Below, in pieces: positions 48,454 through 57,538 of a stretch of DNA of 64,000 nt (positions are counted from its first letter, which is position 1; the number at the start of each line of letters is the position of its first letter). Location of the stretch: positions 4,736,001 to 4,800,000 of the forward strand of contig NZ_CP126170.1 of NCBI RefSeq assembly GCF_033170385.1, given 5' to 3'. The stretch comes from Xanthomonas rydalmerensis (GTDB taxonomy: Bacteria; Pseudomonadota; Gammaproteobacteria; Xanthomonadales; Xanthomonadaceae). The translations under genes were made by a program, and so were the position numbers. The notes below the pieces were generated by a model. The model did not search any database and was not told the DNA's origin. It worked only from the letters and a program-made list of their open reading frames with translations.

Positions 48454-48786
48454 TCAGCCCAAGTGCGTGCGCACCACTTCGTCGATCTTGGCCGGCGGCA
48501 CGAAGCCGGGCACGCGCGCCACTTCCTCGCCCTGGCGGAACAGCATCAGGGTCGGGGTCTGGCGCAGGCCCTGGGCGCGGAAGAAGTCCTCGCCCACGTC
48601 TTCCATCTTCACCTTGAGCAAGGTCACGCCCTGCGCACTCTCACCCTCGGCGAAGCGCTCCAGCGACTTGTCGAGCATGCGGCAGCCGGGGCAGTTGTCC
48701 TTGTTGAAATCGGCCAGCACGCGCGGGTGGGCGGCGAGCGCATCGGCGAACTGTTCGGCGCTGGAGACGGTGATGGTGGTAAGCAT
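48454..48786 (-). CDS. Thioredoxin-family protein
   Basis: 110 residues from ATG 48786. Single thioredoxin fold with active site Cys32-Pro-Gly-Cys35 in NKDNCPGCRML, rather than the canonical CGPC, and cis-Pro in RQTPTLMLF. Last gene of the nrdA-nrdB-flavodoxin-thioredoxin cluster, so a role as reductant for ribonucleotide reductase is likely. Confidence 0.88.
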   Translation of the reverse strand: MLTTITVSSAEQFADALAAHPRVLADFNKDNCPGCRMLDKSLERFAEGESAQGVTLLKVKMEDVGEDFFRAQGLRQTPTLMLFRQGEEVARVPGFVPPAKIDEVVRTHLG

Positions 48787-48874
48787 GCAACGGAACCTTG
48801 TGTGATGTCGGAGGAAGCCCGGCGTGCGATGAGGACGCCGGCGATGCCAGGAAAACGGATGGACGACGACGGCG

Positions 48875-49435
48875 TCAGCCACTGCCGCGCAGCGGCAACG
48901 CCATCGCAGCGAACCCGGCCGCGGCCGCGGAGGTGGGCTCGACAGCGGCCACCGGCACGTCGCCAGCCGACGACGCCCGCGCCGCGCGCAACGCCAGCAC
49001 CTGCGCGCACCAGGCGTCGATCGCCGTGTTGTCACGGTCGCCATGCGGCATCTGTTCGATCTCAAGCAACGGATAGGCGCTGTCGAAGAACCGCGCAATG
49101 CGCTTGACCGCACCGCAGTAATACTCCAGCCCCCACTGCGTCTCGCCAGTGCCGAACGCCGCGACCTCGATCGCCTTGCCGGTCGCCTCGACCAGCTCGG
49201 CGATGTAGCGCTTCATCTCCGCCGGCGTGCGCCCGGCGTTGTCGCTCCAGCTGCCGAGCAGGTGCAGGTCGAAGTCCGCCGCGCGCGCGGCATCGCCGAG
49301 CGCGCCCTGCAGCGTCTGCAGGTCGGTATGGATCCAGGTCACCGCGTGCCCAGCCGCCTCGCACTGCGCATGCACGCGGCGGGCGACGTCGCGGGTGTTG
49401 CCGCTGAGCGAAGCGTAGGCGAGCAGGATACGCAT
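48875..49435 (-). CDS. Flavodoxin of the ribonucleotide reductase operon
   Basis: 186 residues. FMN phosphate loop AYASLSGNTRDVA, the LLGSWSDNAGRTP loop and FGTGETQWGLEYYCGAV match flavodoxins. The C-terminal ~45 residues are an Ala-rich extension that looks non-domain. Placed between nrdB and thioredoxin; it probably supplies electrons for tyrosyl-radical cofactor assembly or upkeep (as NrdI does in class Ib), though it is not a clear NrdI. Confidence 0.82.
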   Translation of the reverse strand: MRILLAYASLSGNTRDVARRVHAQCEAAGHAVTWIHTDLQTLQGALGDAARAADFDLHLLGSWSDNAGRTPAEMKRYIAELVEATGKAIEVAAFGTGETQWGLEYYCGAVKRIARFFDSAYPLLEIEQMPHGDRDNTAIDAWCAQVLALRAARASSAGDVPVAAVEPTSAAAAGFAAMALPLRGSG

Positions 49436-49440
49436 GGAGC

Positions 49441-49470
49441 CGGGATTGGGGAGTCGGGATTGGGGATTCG
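49441..49470 (+). repeat. G-rich GGGATTG tract upstream of flavodoxin
   Basis: CGGGATTGGGGAGTCGGGAT followed by TGGGGATTCG on the plus strand. It faces the inverted copy at 49566-49600 across ~95 bases, so the space between nrdB and flavodoxin can fold into a long hairpin. Confidence 0.7.
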
Positions 49471-49565
49471 AAAGAGCGGGTCGACGTGGTTTCCACCCGT
49501 CGCGCAGAACAAATTCCTGCGCACGGGATCAGGGACTGGGAAAAGCGGGTTCCACGTTGCTGCTA

Positions 49566-49600
49566 CGAATCCCGAATGCCAAATCCCAAATCCCGGCCCC
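49566..49600 (-). repeat. G-rich GGGATTT tract immediately after the nrdB stop
   Basis: On the minus strand, right after the nrdB TGA: GGGGCCGGGATTTGGGATTT then GGCATTCGGGATTCG. Same start as the tracts after 24818 and 59329. Confidence 0.75.
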
Positions 49601-50641
49601 TCAAAGATCGTCGAAACCGTTGTCCGAGTTGGTCTTCTTGTAGCTGGCGTTGCGCATCTCGAAGAAGTCGGTCTTGGTCTCGGTGAAGTTGTCGGCGTAG
49701 GCCTTGATCCACGGCATCACGTTGTCGCTGGCGCCGCTGTACAGCTTCTCGATGCCGAGCATGCCGGACATCTTGTTGGCGCGGTACTTCACGTATTGGA
49801 TCATTTCGTCCACGTCGATACCCTCGATGCCGTCGAGCACTTCCGAGGACCACTCGGTCTCCAGGCGGATCGCGTGTTCGAAGGCCTGGTGCACGTAGTC
49901 GGTCAGCTCGTTGGTCTGCAGCTCGGCGTTCTCGCCGATGATGGCGCGGATCAGCTCGCTGATGAACTTGGTGTGGGCCAGTTCGTCGCGGTTGATGAAG
50001 CTGATGATCTTGCCGGTGCCGGTCATGCGGTTCTGCCGCACCAGGTTGTAGAAATACGCGAAGCCGGAATAGAAGTTGATGCCTTCCAGGATCGAGGACT
50101 GGATCAGCGAGCGCAGCAGGGTCTCGGCGGTCTTCTCGCGCATGAAGTCGTCGTAGGCCTGCATGATCGGCTGGTTGCGCGCGATGATGGTCGGGTGCGT
50201 CCGCGCGATCTCGAACACGCGGTTCTGGTCGGCCAGGCCGGCGATCGACGCCAGCACGTACGAGTAGCTCTCGTTGTGGATCACTTCCTGCTGGCCGATG
50301 ATCGCGGCATTGGCGTGCGCGGCCGGGTCGGTGATGTATTCGGCGACGTTGTAGATGAAGCGCGTCTGCGGCGAATCCAGCGTGGCCAGCAGGCCGATGA
50401 TCGAGTCGTAGGCGTTCTTCTCGCGCGCCGACAACTCCCCGTACTGCTTGGCATCGCCCTTCATGTCCACTTCGTCGGGGATCCAGAAGTTGGTCGACAG
50501 TTCCTTGTACGCCCGGTAGAAGGACGGGTACGGGATGTCGTTCCAGTTGAGGATGCCGCTGGTGGTGCCGTTGATGATGCCGGTGGAGCGGTTGGGGTGC
50601 AGCGGTTCGAGGATCTTGATGCGGTCGAGCGCGATGGCCAT
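49601..50641 (-). CDS. nrdB: Class I ribonucleotide reductase, beta subunit
   Basis: 346 residues. Metal ligands and radical are in place: Asp in ATLDSPQTRF, the E-x-x-H ligand pair of QQEVIHNESYSY with the candidate radical Tyr four residues after the His, then Glu in SSILEGINFY and the E-x-x-H of NRDELAHTKF. The C-terminus SDNGFDDL is the alpha-subunit docking peptide. Reduces ribonucleotides together with NrdA. The tyrosyl Tyr argues for a class Ia-type enzyme. Confidence 0.95.
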   Translation of the reverse strand: MAIALDRIKILEPLHPNRSTGIINGTTSGILNWNDIPYPSFYRAYKELSTNFWIPDEVDMKGDAKQYGELSAREKNAYDSIIGLLATLDSPQTRFIYNVAEYITDPAAHANAAIIGQQEVIHNESYSYVLASIAGLADQNRVFEIARTHPTIIARNQPIMQAYDDFMREKTAETLLRSLIQSSILEGINFYSGFAYFYNLVRQNRMTGTGKIISFINRDELAHTKFISELIRAIIGENAELQTNELTDYVHQAFEHAIRLETEWSSEVLDGIEGIDVDEMIQYVKYRANKMSGMLGIEKLYSGASDNVMPWIKAYADNFTETKTDFFEMRNASYKKTNSDNGFDDL

Positions 50642-50748
50642 GGATTTGCTTCGTCAAGTCGGGTGAACGGCGCCGGCGGGAGGCGCGGGAATGCGAAACG
50701 CACGGCGGCCATGGGCCGCCGCGCGCCGGTGGCGTCAGACGCCGGCGA

Positions 50749-53169
50749 TCAGCTCGAGCACCACTCGCACTCGCTGATGTCGATGTCGTTGGAACGCACG
50801 TAGTAGGTGGTCTTCAGGCCTTCCTTCCACGCGGTCATGTGCAGGTCCAGCAGGGTGCTGGCGCGGATGCCGCTGGGCACGTAGAAGTTGAAGCTGATCG
50901 ACTGGTCGACGTGGCGCTGGCGGCGCGCGTTTTGGCGCACGCTGGCGAACTGGTCGACCTTGTAGGCGCCCTTCTCGTAGTACGGATAGGTGTCCACGGT
51001 CAGCCCCGGCGCCACCACCGGACGGCGGAAGTCCTTCTTCTCTTCGTAGTAGAACGCGCTGTAGATCGGGTCGATCGACGCGGTGGAGCCGGCGATCTGC
51101 GCGGTGCTCATGTTCGGCGCCACCGCCACCATCCAGGCGTTGCGCACGCCATGCACGCTCACCTGCGCGGCCAGTTCCTGCCACTCGGCGCTGTCGTAGC
51201 CGCGCTTGCTGAAGTACTCGCCGTTCTGCCAGTCGCTGCCCTTGAACACCTTGTACGCGCCCTTCTCCTTGGCCAGCGCCAGGCTCGCCTGGATGGTCAG
51301 GTAGTTGATGCGCTCGTACAGCTCGTCGCTGTAGTCTTCGGCCGCACGCGAGTTCCAGTCGATGCCCTTCTGCGCCAGCAGGTGGTGCCAGCCGAAGGTG
51401 CCCAGGCCGATCGCGCGGTACTTCTGGTTGGTGATGGTGGCCTGCGGCACCGGCAGCTCGTTGAGGTCGATGACGTTGTCGAGCATGCGCACCTGCACGC
51501 GGATCAGCCGCTCCAGGATATCCGGCGACAGCAGGTCCGGCTGCGCGGTGACCGCGCGGCCCAGGTTCACCGAGGACAGGTTGCACACGACGAAGTCGCC
51601 GGCCTGCTTGGTGGTGACGATCTGGTCGCCGCTGATCATCTCCTGGATGACCCGCGTCGGGCTCATGTTCTGCAGGATCTCGGTGCACAGGTTGCTGGAA
51701 TAGACCATGCCCTGGTGCTTGTTCGGGTTCATGCGATTGACTTCGTCGCGATAGAACATGAACGGGTTGCCGGTCTCCAGCTGGCTGACCATGATCCGCT
51801 TGAACATGTCGATGGCCTTGACCACCTTGCGGCCGATGCGCTCGTCGGCCACCACTTCCTCGTAACGCGCGCGGAAGCTGCCTTCACCGCGCTTCTCGTC
51901 GAAGAAGTCCTGCAGGTACCAGCCCTTGACCTCCTTCACCTCGTGCGGGTCGAACAGGTACCACTCGCCGCGGCGCTCGACCGCTTCCATGAAGATGTCC
52001 GGCACGCACACCGCGGTGAACACGTCGTGCGCGCGCAGGCGCTGGTCGCCGTTGTTCAGGCGCAGGTCCAGGAACGCCTCGATGTCGCGGTGCCAGATGT
52101 CCAGGTACACGGCGATGGCGCCCTTGCGCTGGCCGAGCTGGTCCACCGACACGGCGGTGTTGTTGAGCTGCTTGATCCACGGCACCACGCCGCCGCTGGA
52201 GTTCTTGACCCCGCGGATCGCCGAGCCGGAGGAACGCACGTAGCCCAGGTAGGCGCCGACGCCGCCGCCGTGCTTGGACACGCGCGCCACGTCGGTGTTG
52301 GAGTCGTAGATGCCCTGCAGGCTGTCGTCGACGGTGTCGATGAAGCAGCTCGACAGCTGCCCGCCGATCTTGCCGGCGTTGGCCAGGGTCGGGGTGGCCA
52401 CGGTCATGTACAGGTTGGACAGCGCCCAGTAGGCCTCGCCGACCAGCTGCATGCGGCGCTCGCGCGGCTTCTCGTCCTGCATCAGGTACAGGGCGATGGT
52501 CAGCCAGCGCTCCTGCGGCAGTTCGTAGACCTTGCGCGAGTTGTCGGTGGCCAGGTAACGCGTGGCCAGCAGGTACAGGCCGTTGTACGCGAACAGCTTG
52601 TCGCGCTCCGGATCGATCATGCGGCCGGCTTCGGCCAGTTCGTCCTTGGAGTAGTTCTTGAGGATGTCGATGGAGTACACGCCGCGGTCGGCCAGGCTTT
52701 CCTGCAGACCGACATAGGAGCCGTACTTCTCGCCGGCATCGTAGAAACGGTTCTTGCTGGCGCGCTTGTACAGGCGGTCCAGGTACAGGCGCGCGGCGAA
52801 GTACTCCCACTCCGGCGTGGCGATGTCCACGCGCGACTCGGCCTCGCGGATCAGGTAGTCGACCATGTCGTCGGCCGACAGGCTTTCCCTCTTCTCGATG
52901 AAGGCGAAGGCCTTGCGCTCGTAGTCGCTCACGTCCAGCTGCGGGAACTCGGCGTGGATCCGGTCCAGGGTGCGCTGCAGGCGCGAGCGGTCGAAGGCCA
53001 TGCGGCGGTTGCCGCCGTCCTTGACGATCCAGGTCACGGCGCGCTGGTCGTTGCTCGGCTCGCTGCTGGCCGGCTCCGGCTGGGCGGTGGCGGCAGTGGC
53101 GGCGGCGGTCGTGGGGTCGACGGCGGCGTCGACGGACGCGGTGGCCGGCAGGCTGTGGGTCTGGCTCAT
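50749..53169 (-). CDS. nrdA: Class I ribonucleotide reductase, alpha subunit
   Basis: 806 residues from ATG 53169. N-terminal ATP-cone (IVKDGGNRRMAFDRSRLQRT, about 47-66) for allosteric control, after a disordered Ala/Pro leader. Catalytic barrel with GGQLSSCFIDTVDDSLQGI (first active Cys), NLCTEILQNMSP (Asn-x-Cys-x-Glu radical motif), and C-terminal ECEWCSS redox pair for thioredoxin. Upstream is a 200-base leader with a cobalamin riboswitch (53365-53550), so B12 sufficiency should lower its expression. Confidence 0.95.
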   Translation of the reverse strand: MSQTHSLPATASVDAAVDPTTAAATAATAQPEPASSEPSNDQRAVTWIVKDGGNRRMAFDRSRLQRTLDRIHAEFPQLDVSDYERKAFAFIEKRESLSADDMVDYLIREAESRVDIATPEWEYFAARLYLDRLYKRASKNRFYDAGEKYGSYVGLQESLADRGVYSIDILKNYSKDELAEAGRMIDPERDKLFAYNGLYLLATRYLATDNSRKVYELPQERWLTIALYLMQDEKPRERRMQLVGEAYWALSNLYMTVATPTLANAGKIGGQLSSCFIDTVDDSLQGIYDSNTDVARVSKHGGGVGAYLGYVRSSGSAIRGVKNSSGGVVPWIKQLNNTAVSVDQLGQRKGAIAVYLDIWHRDIEAFLDLRLNNGDQRLRAHDVFTAVCVPDIFMEAVERRGEWYLFDPHEVKEVKGWYLQDFFDEKRGEGSFRARYEEVVADERIGRKVVKAIDMFKRIMVSQLETGNPFMFYRDEVNRMNPNKHQGMVYSSNLCTEILQNMSPTRVIQEMISGDQIVTTKQAGDFVVCNLSSVNLGRAVTAQPDLLSPDILERLIRVQVRMLDNVIDLNELPVPQATITNQKYRAIGLGTFGWHHLLAQKGIDWNSRAAEDYSDELYERINYLTIQASLALAKEKGAYKVFKGSDWQNGEYFSKRGYDSAEWQELAAQVSVHGVRNAWMVAVAPNMSTAQIAGSTASIDPIYSAFYYEEKKDFRRPVVAPGLTVDTYPYYEKGAYKVDQFASVRQNARRQRHVDQSISFNFYVPSGIRASTLLDLHMTAWKEGLKTTYYVRSNDIDISECEWCSS

Positions 53170-53364
53170 GAAGGTCTCCAAGCGTGGTGCACGCGGCCGC
53201 CCGACCCTCGCAGGCAGCGGTCCGACCGGGTCCGAAGGGGGCAGGCGGTGTCGCGAAGACTGCAAACGGCGCAGGCACCGGGCCTGCGGGCGGTCATCGC
53301 TGCACCGACCATCTCCCCCCGGAGATCGCGCGGTCGGCGCCGCGCGGTGTGCTTCGCGCGGCTG

Positions 53365-53550
53365 TCGGCAGGTCTTCGGGCTGATGGGCAACGGCCGTGG
53401 CCGGTTCCTAGCCCGTCGCTTCCCAAGGCGGGCGCCTCAGTGCGGATGACGGGTTCGTTCCCAATTACCGCTGCGGGGCAGCGCCGGAATTGGCGTTGGC
53501 ACGCCGCACCGGCTTCCCTTTTGATCCCGCGGCTTGGGGCCGCCGGAACC
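53365..53550 (-). ncRNA. Cobalamin riboswitch in the nrdA leader
   Basis: On the minus strand, in order: AAGGGAAGCCGGTG, CCGGCGCTGCCCCGCAGCGG then TAATTGGGAACGA, CCGCACTGAGG, TTGGGAAGCGACGGGCTAGG, and a canonical B12 box CAGCCCGAAGACCTGCC (plus-strand 53367-53383). This is the same set of conserved blocks as in the metE riboswitch. About 195 bases separate it from the nrdA ATG, enough for an expression platform; several GC-rich hairpins lie there but I cannot choose one. The rest of 53170-53789 shows no gene. Confidence 0.92.
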
Positions 53551-53789
53551 GACCACCCCAAGATAGTGTGGTCGGTCGACGACGTCAACGCTAAATATGG
53601 GTCAAATTACGAAAACCTAAGCCTGGCAACGGTTTGCCGTCGGCAGCCGGTTTCGGCCCCGCCGCGGAGAACGTTCGCGACCATAACGGGGCCGTGAAGC
53701 CGGGCCCCGGAGAGGGGCAAGATGCCATCGAAACGGCCCGCCGGCCGCCCGGCGCGCGCCCTCCCCGGCCATCCGCGCCGCCGGTCGGC

Positions 53790-53924
53790 TCAGTCGCCTT
53801 TCTTGTGCTTGTGCGGCTTGAGGGATTTCGTGTTTCCCGGAATGTCCTTGTTGTCCCGCTGACGCCGATCCGGCTTGCCGGTGCTCTTTGCGATGCGCTT
53901 GGGGCCAGGTTTGATGCCCATCAT
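53790..53924 (-). CDS. Small basic conserved-type protein (44 residues)
   Basis: 44 residues from ATG 53924 with GGAGTG just upstream. It is very basic and low in hydrophobics: MMGIKPGPKRIAKSTGKPDR then RQRDNKDIPGNTKSLKPHKHKKGD. No hydrophobic segment; a nucleic-acid-binding or ribosome-associated peptide is plausible from composition only. It stands between cobB and the nrd leader on the same strand. Confidence 0.55.
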   Translation of the reverse strand: MMGIKPGPKRIAKSTGKPDRRQRDNKDIPGNTKSLKPHKHKKGD

Positions 53925-53983
53925 CACACTCCACGGGTGGTCGACCGAAGCAATCGAAGCCACATCTTCAACGTGCAGCGGCC

Positions 53984-54754
53984 TCAGGCCACCATGCACT
54001 GCTGCAACAGCAACGGCAGCGCCACCGCCGCGCTGTCGCGCCAGTGCAGATCGGCGCGCGCCGACAGCGCGCTGGGTTCGGGGTTGATCTCGACCACGCA
54101 GGCGCCGCGCTCCTTGGCCTGCAGCGGCAGGCTGGCGGCCGGATAGACCAGGCCGGAACTGCCGATCACCAGCACCAGGTCGGCGGCGTCCGCCGCGGTC
54201 TGCGCGCGCGTCCACTCCGCCGCCGGCAGCGCTTCGCCGAACCACACCACGCCCGGGCGCACCGTGCCGCCGCAGGCCGCGCACACCGGCGGCGCCAGGC
54301 GCTGGCTCGGCGTGTGCACGTCCACCGGCGGCAGCAGCCCACGCCAGGGCTGGCCGCAGTCGCTGCAGCGCAGCGCCGACAGGCGGCCGTGCACGTGCGC
54401 GGCGACCTCGCTACCGGCGCGCTGGTGCAGGTCGTCCACATTCTGGGTCACCAGCGTGGTGTGGCGGACCTCGGCCAGGCGCGCCAGCGCAAGATGCCCG
54501 GCATGCGGCTGCGCCAGCGCCACGATCGCCATGCGCCAGCGGTACCAGCCCCAGACCAGGGCCGGGTCCGCGCGCCAGGCGTCCTCGGTGGCCAGTTGCT
54601 CGGGATCGAAGCGCGACCACAGGCTGTCGTCCTGGCCGCGAAAGGTCGGCACCCCGCTCTCGGCGGACATGCCGGCACCGGTCAGCACCAGCACACGACG
54701 CGCGCCCTGCAGGAAGGCGGCGACGGTCTCGGCGTTGTAGGCGGAACTGAGCAT
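53984..54754 (-). CDS. cobB: NAD-dependent protein deacylase, CobB/SIRT5-like (class III) sirtuin
   Basis: 256 residues. VLTGAGMSAESGVPTFRG, TQNVDDLHQRAGS, catalytic His in HVHGRLSAL, zinc ligands CSDC and CAAC, VVWFGEALP and IGSSGLVYPAASL. The segment WYRWRM has a Tyr and an Arg three residues apart, the pair that binds succinyl/malonyl lysine in SIRT5 and CobB, so desuccinylase activity is likely. It is the second sirtuin in the window. Confidence 0.92.
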   Translation of the reverse strand: MLSSAYNAETVAAFLQGARRVLVLTGAGMSAESGVPTFRGQDDSLWSRFDPEQLATEDAWRADPALVWGWYRWRMAIVALAQPHAGHLALARLAEVRHTTLVTQNVDDLHQRAGSEVAAHVHGRLSALRCSDCGQPWRGLLPPVDVHTPSQRLAPPVCAACGGTVRPGVVWFGEALPAAEWTRAQTAADAADLVLVIGSSGLVYPAASLPLQAKERGACVVEINPEPSALSARADLHWRDSAAVALPLLLQQCMVA

Positions 54755-54917
54755 GGCGCGCCCGATTTGATGAAGCTCACACTATTGCATCGCCGCGGGA
54801 CGGCCTCAATGTGCGCGGCAACACGCGCGGCACCCGCAACGCGAACGGGCGGCCACTGGCCGCCCGTCGCTTACCGCCATGGACCGGCGCACGCGCCGGC
54901 CAAGACATCCCGCTGGC

Positions 54918-55349
54918 TCAGCCGAGCACAACCAGCTTGACGTCGATGTTGCCGCGGGTGGCGTTGGAGTACGGGCACACCTGGTGCGCCTTCTCCACCA
55001 GCGATTCCAGCGTCGCACGCTCCACGCCCGGCGCCGCGATGCGCAGTTCCACCGCGATACCGAAGCCGCCCGGGATCTGGCCGATGCCGACATGGCCCTC
55101 GATGTTCGTCTCGGCCGGCAGCGTCACCTTCTCCTGCCCGGCGACGAACTTCAGCGCGCCGATGAAGCAGGCCGAGTAGCCGGCCGCGAACAGCTGCTCC
55201 GGGTTGGTGCCGTCGCCGCCGGCGCCGCCCAGCTCGCGCGGGGTCGACAGCTTGACGTCCAACGCCTTGTCGGGGGTGGCGGCGCGGCCGTCGCGGCCCC
55301 CGGTGGCGGTGGCAGTGGCGGTGTAGACGATGGTGGTCGGTGAAGCCAT
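54918..55349 (-). CDS. ohr: Organic hydroperoxide reductase (OsmC/Ohr family)
   Basis: 143 residues from ATG 55349. The two catalytic cysteines are present: Cys61 in [10 protein letters not shown] and Cys125 in [13 protein letters not shown], with Arg in STPRELGG. Reduces organic hydroperoxides, with lipoyl proteins as electron donors in known members. 74 bases downstream of ohrR, in the ohrR-ohr order known in Xanthomonas. Confidence 0.96.
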   Translation of the reverse strand: MASPTTIVYTATATATGGRDGRAATPDKALDVKLSTPRELGGAGGDGTNPEQLFAAGYSACFIGALKFVAGQEKVTLPAETNIEGHVGIGQIPGGFGIAVELRIAAPGVERATLESLVEKAHQVCPYSNATRGNIDVKLVVLG

Positions 55350-55423
55350 GGTGGTTCTCCTTGGAGGGTGGCGCCGCGGCGCCATGGGTGTAGAGGGGAT
55401 GGGGTGATCGGAGCCGGAATCGC

Positions 55424-55882
55424 TCAGGGCGCGGCCAGCAACTTGCCGCGGACCTCTTCCAGGTCGTGCTTGAGCCGGGTCAGTTGCTGCAGGTCGCAGG
55501 CGACCGCGCACAGCACGCCTTCCGGCACTGCCTGCGCACGCGCACGCAGGGCCTGGCCCTCGGCGGTCAGCGCGATCAGCACGCGGCGCTCGTCCTCGGC
55601 GGCGCGGCGGCGGGTCAGCAGGCCGACCGCCTCCAGGCGCTTGAGCAGCGGGGTCAGCGTGGCCGAATCCAGGAACAGCTTCTCGCCGATGTCCGAGACA
55701 CTGCAGCCGTCCTGTTCCCACAGCACCAGCATCACCAGGTACTGCGGATAGGTCAGGCCGAGCTCGCCCAGCGGCCCGCGGTAGAGCTTGTGCATCGCCA
55801 GGTTGGCCGAATACAGCGCGAAGCACAGCTGGGTGTCCAGCTTCAGCAGCGCGGTGGCGTCGGGGGGAGAGGTACGGTCCAC
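55424..55882 (-). CDS. ohrR: Organic-hydroperoxide-sensing repressor (MarR family)
   Basis: 152 residues. Sensor Cys20 in [11 protein letters not shown], and a C-terminal pair Cys125/Cys129 in [10 protein letters not shown], one of which should be the resolving Cys of two-cysteine Xanthomonas OhrR proteins. Winged helix with [26 protein letters not shown] and basic wing [17 protein letters not shown]. Represses its own operon until oxidised. A 15-bp palindrome lies 22 bases upstream of its start. Confidence 0.93.
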   Translation of the reverse strand: MDRTSPPDATALLKLDTQLCFALYSANLAMHKLYRGPLGELGLTYPQYLVMLVLWEQDGCSVSDIGEKLFLDSATLTPLLKRLEAVGLLTRRRAAEDERRVLIALTAEGQALRARAQAVPEGVLCAVACDLQQLTRLKHDLEEVRGKLLAAP

Positions 55883-55903
55883 GGGAGGAGATATTACATA
55901 GTG

Positions 55904-55918
55904 TGCGATTCAATCGCA
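55904..55918. promoter_or_regulatory. Candidate OhrR operator palindrome
   Basis: TGCGATTCAATCGCA is a perfect 7+1+7 dyad just upstream of the ohrR start. No equivalent lies in the ohrR-ohr gap, consistent with one autoregulated operon promoter. Confidence 0.55.
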
Positions 55919-56025
55919 AGCGATATTTTTGCCGGTGCTAACTTCCGGCTGAAGCGCTCGGCGTCCTGCCCCTGTGCCGCCGCTGGCGCAGGATTACGCT
56001 GCCGCGCAGCCCGAGGAGTCTCCGC

Positions 56026-56418
56026 ATGCGCGCATCGTTCCTGCTGCTGGCCGCGCTTGGCGGTGCGCCCGCCGCCGTCGTGCCGAACACCCTGCCCGCC
56101 GGCCCGGTGCTGGTCGGCGCCGGCGCCGACGCGCTGGCGCGTGAAACCCATCGCCAATGCCCAACGGTGCCGACCGACCGGCTCACCCCGGCCGACCTTC
56201 TCGATGCCGAGGACACGTTTCGCGACGGGCTGTCGGTGGCGCAGCGCCAGGCCATGGACCGGCAGTTGCCGCAGGACGGCGCGTTCGGCCCGGCCCGCTG
56301 CGCACGCAGCGAAGGCGGCGCCAGTTGCCCGGCGGCCGCCTATCTGCAAGAGATTGCGGGCGCGGGCCTGATGCCGCGCTTCGTCGCCGGGCTGTGCGCG
56401 CCCGGCGCAGTGCGCTGA
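56026..56418 (+). CDS. Secreted hypothetical protein
   Basis: 130 residues with a short signal peptide (MRASFLLLAALGGAPAA). The mature part has four Cys, which could make disulfides, and a helical segment TPADLLDAEDTFRDGLSVAQ. No domain is recognised. It converges with zapE. Confidence 0.65.
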   Translation: MRASFLLLAALGGAPAAVVPNTLPAGPVLVGAGADALARETHRQCPTVPTDRLTPADLLDAEDTFRDGLSVAQRQAMDRQLPQDGAFGPARCARSEGGASCPAAAYLQEIAGAGLMPRFVAGLCAPGAVR

Positions 56419-56440
56419 GCGCGCGCCGGCGCTCCTGCGT

Positions 56441-57538
56441 TCAGACCCGGTGCGCGGCCGACAGGTACTCGGCGCTCTGCATCTCGATCAGCCGCGAGGC
56501 GGTGCGCTCGAAGGCGCCGGCCAGGCGCTCGCCGGTGTACAGCAGCGGCGGCGGATCCTGCGCGGTGCAGACCAGGTTGACGTGGCGGTCGTACAGCTCG
56601 TCGATCAGGTTGACGAAGCGCCGCGCCGCATCCTCGTTCATGCGGTCGAAGTGCGGGATGCCGCCGAGCAGCACGGTGGTGAACTCGTGCGCGATCTCGA
56701 TGTAGTCGCTGGGACCGCGCGGGCCTTCGCACAAGGCGACGAAATCGAACCAGACGATGCTCTTGCCGCGCGCGCGCACCGGGATCTTGCGCCCTTCGAT
56801 CTCGATGTTGCCGCGGCGCGCCTCGGCCTTGCCGGTCAGCGCGCTCCAGCGTTGCTCCAGCCAGGCGTCGCTGTCCTCGACCAGCGGCGCGCGGTACACC
56901 GGCGAGCGGGTCAGCGCGCGCATGCGGTAGTCCTCGGCGCCCTCGGCGTACAGCTCCACGCAGTAGGTCTGCAGCAGCGCGATCGCCGGCAGGAAGCTGT
57001 CGCGCTGCAGGCCGTTGAGGTACAGGTTCTGCGGCGCGGTATTGGAGGTGGTGACCAGGGTCACACCCTCGGCGAACAGGCGCTCGAGCAGGCGCGACAG
57101 CAGCATCGCATCGCCGATGTCGGTGACGAAGAACTCGTCCAGCACCAGCACGCGCAGCCGGCTGCGCCACTCCTGTGCGATCTTGGCCAGCGGATCGCTC
57201 TGCCCGGCATGCGCGCGCAGGCGCTCGTGCACGCCGCGCATGAAGCGGTGGAAATGGGTGCGGTACTTCCGCGTGATCGGCAGGCCGTCGTAGAACAGAT
57301 CGACCAGGAAGGTCTTGCCGCGGCCGACCCCGCCCCAGAAGTACAGGCCGCGCACCGGCTCGGGCTTCTTCCAGAACGCCGACAGGCGGTCCAGCCAGCC
57401 GTCCTGGTCGCCATCCACGATCGCGACGTGGATGCGGTCCAGTTCGGCCAGCGCCGCATGCTGGGCCGGATCGTCGCGCCAGTCGCCGCGCGCCACGCCC
57501 TCGGCGTAGCGCTGCGACGGCAATGCCGCCGCGCTCAC
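56441..57538 (-). CDS. zapE: Cell division ATPase ZapE (AFG1-like)
   Basis: 365 residues from GTG 57538, which overlaps the hydrolase stop (GTGA). Walker A GGVGRGKTFLVDLFYD, Walker B VLVLDEFFVTDIGDAM, sensor TSNTAPQNLYLNGLQRDSF and FDFVALCEGPRGPSDYIEI are typical of ZapE/AFG1. E. coli ZapE acts at the Z ring under low oxygen or stress. Confidence 0.93.
   Translation of the reverse strand: MSAAALPSQRYAEGVARGDWRDDPAQHAALAELDRIHVAIVDGDQDGWLDRLSAFWKKPEPVRGLYFWGGVGRGKTFLVDLFYDGLPITRKYRTHFHRFMRGVHERLRAHAGQSDPLAKIAQEWRSRLRVLVLDEFFVTDIGDAMLLSRLLERLFAEGVTLVTTSNTAPQNLYLNGLQRDSFLPAIALLQTYCVELYAEGAEDYRMRALTRSPVYRAPLVEDSDAWLEQRWSALTGKAEARRGNIEIEGRKIPVRARGKSIVWFDFVALCEGPRGPSDYIEIAHEFTTVLLGGIPHFDRMNEDAARRFVNLIDELYDRHVNLVCTAQDPPPLLYTGERLAGAFERTASRLIEMQSAEYLSAAHRV

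Noticed and set aside
50839-53697. A 952-codon plus-strand frame opposite nrdA
   Set aside because: Antisense of a conserved gene and of its riboswitch; no start signal or domain.
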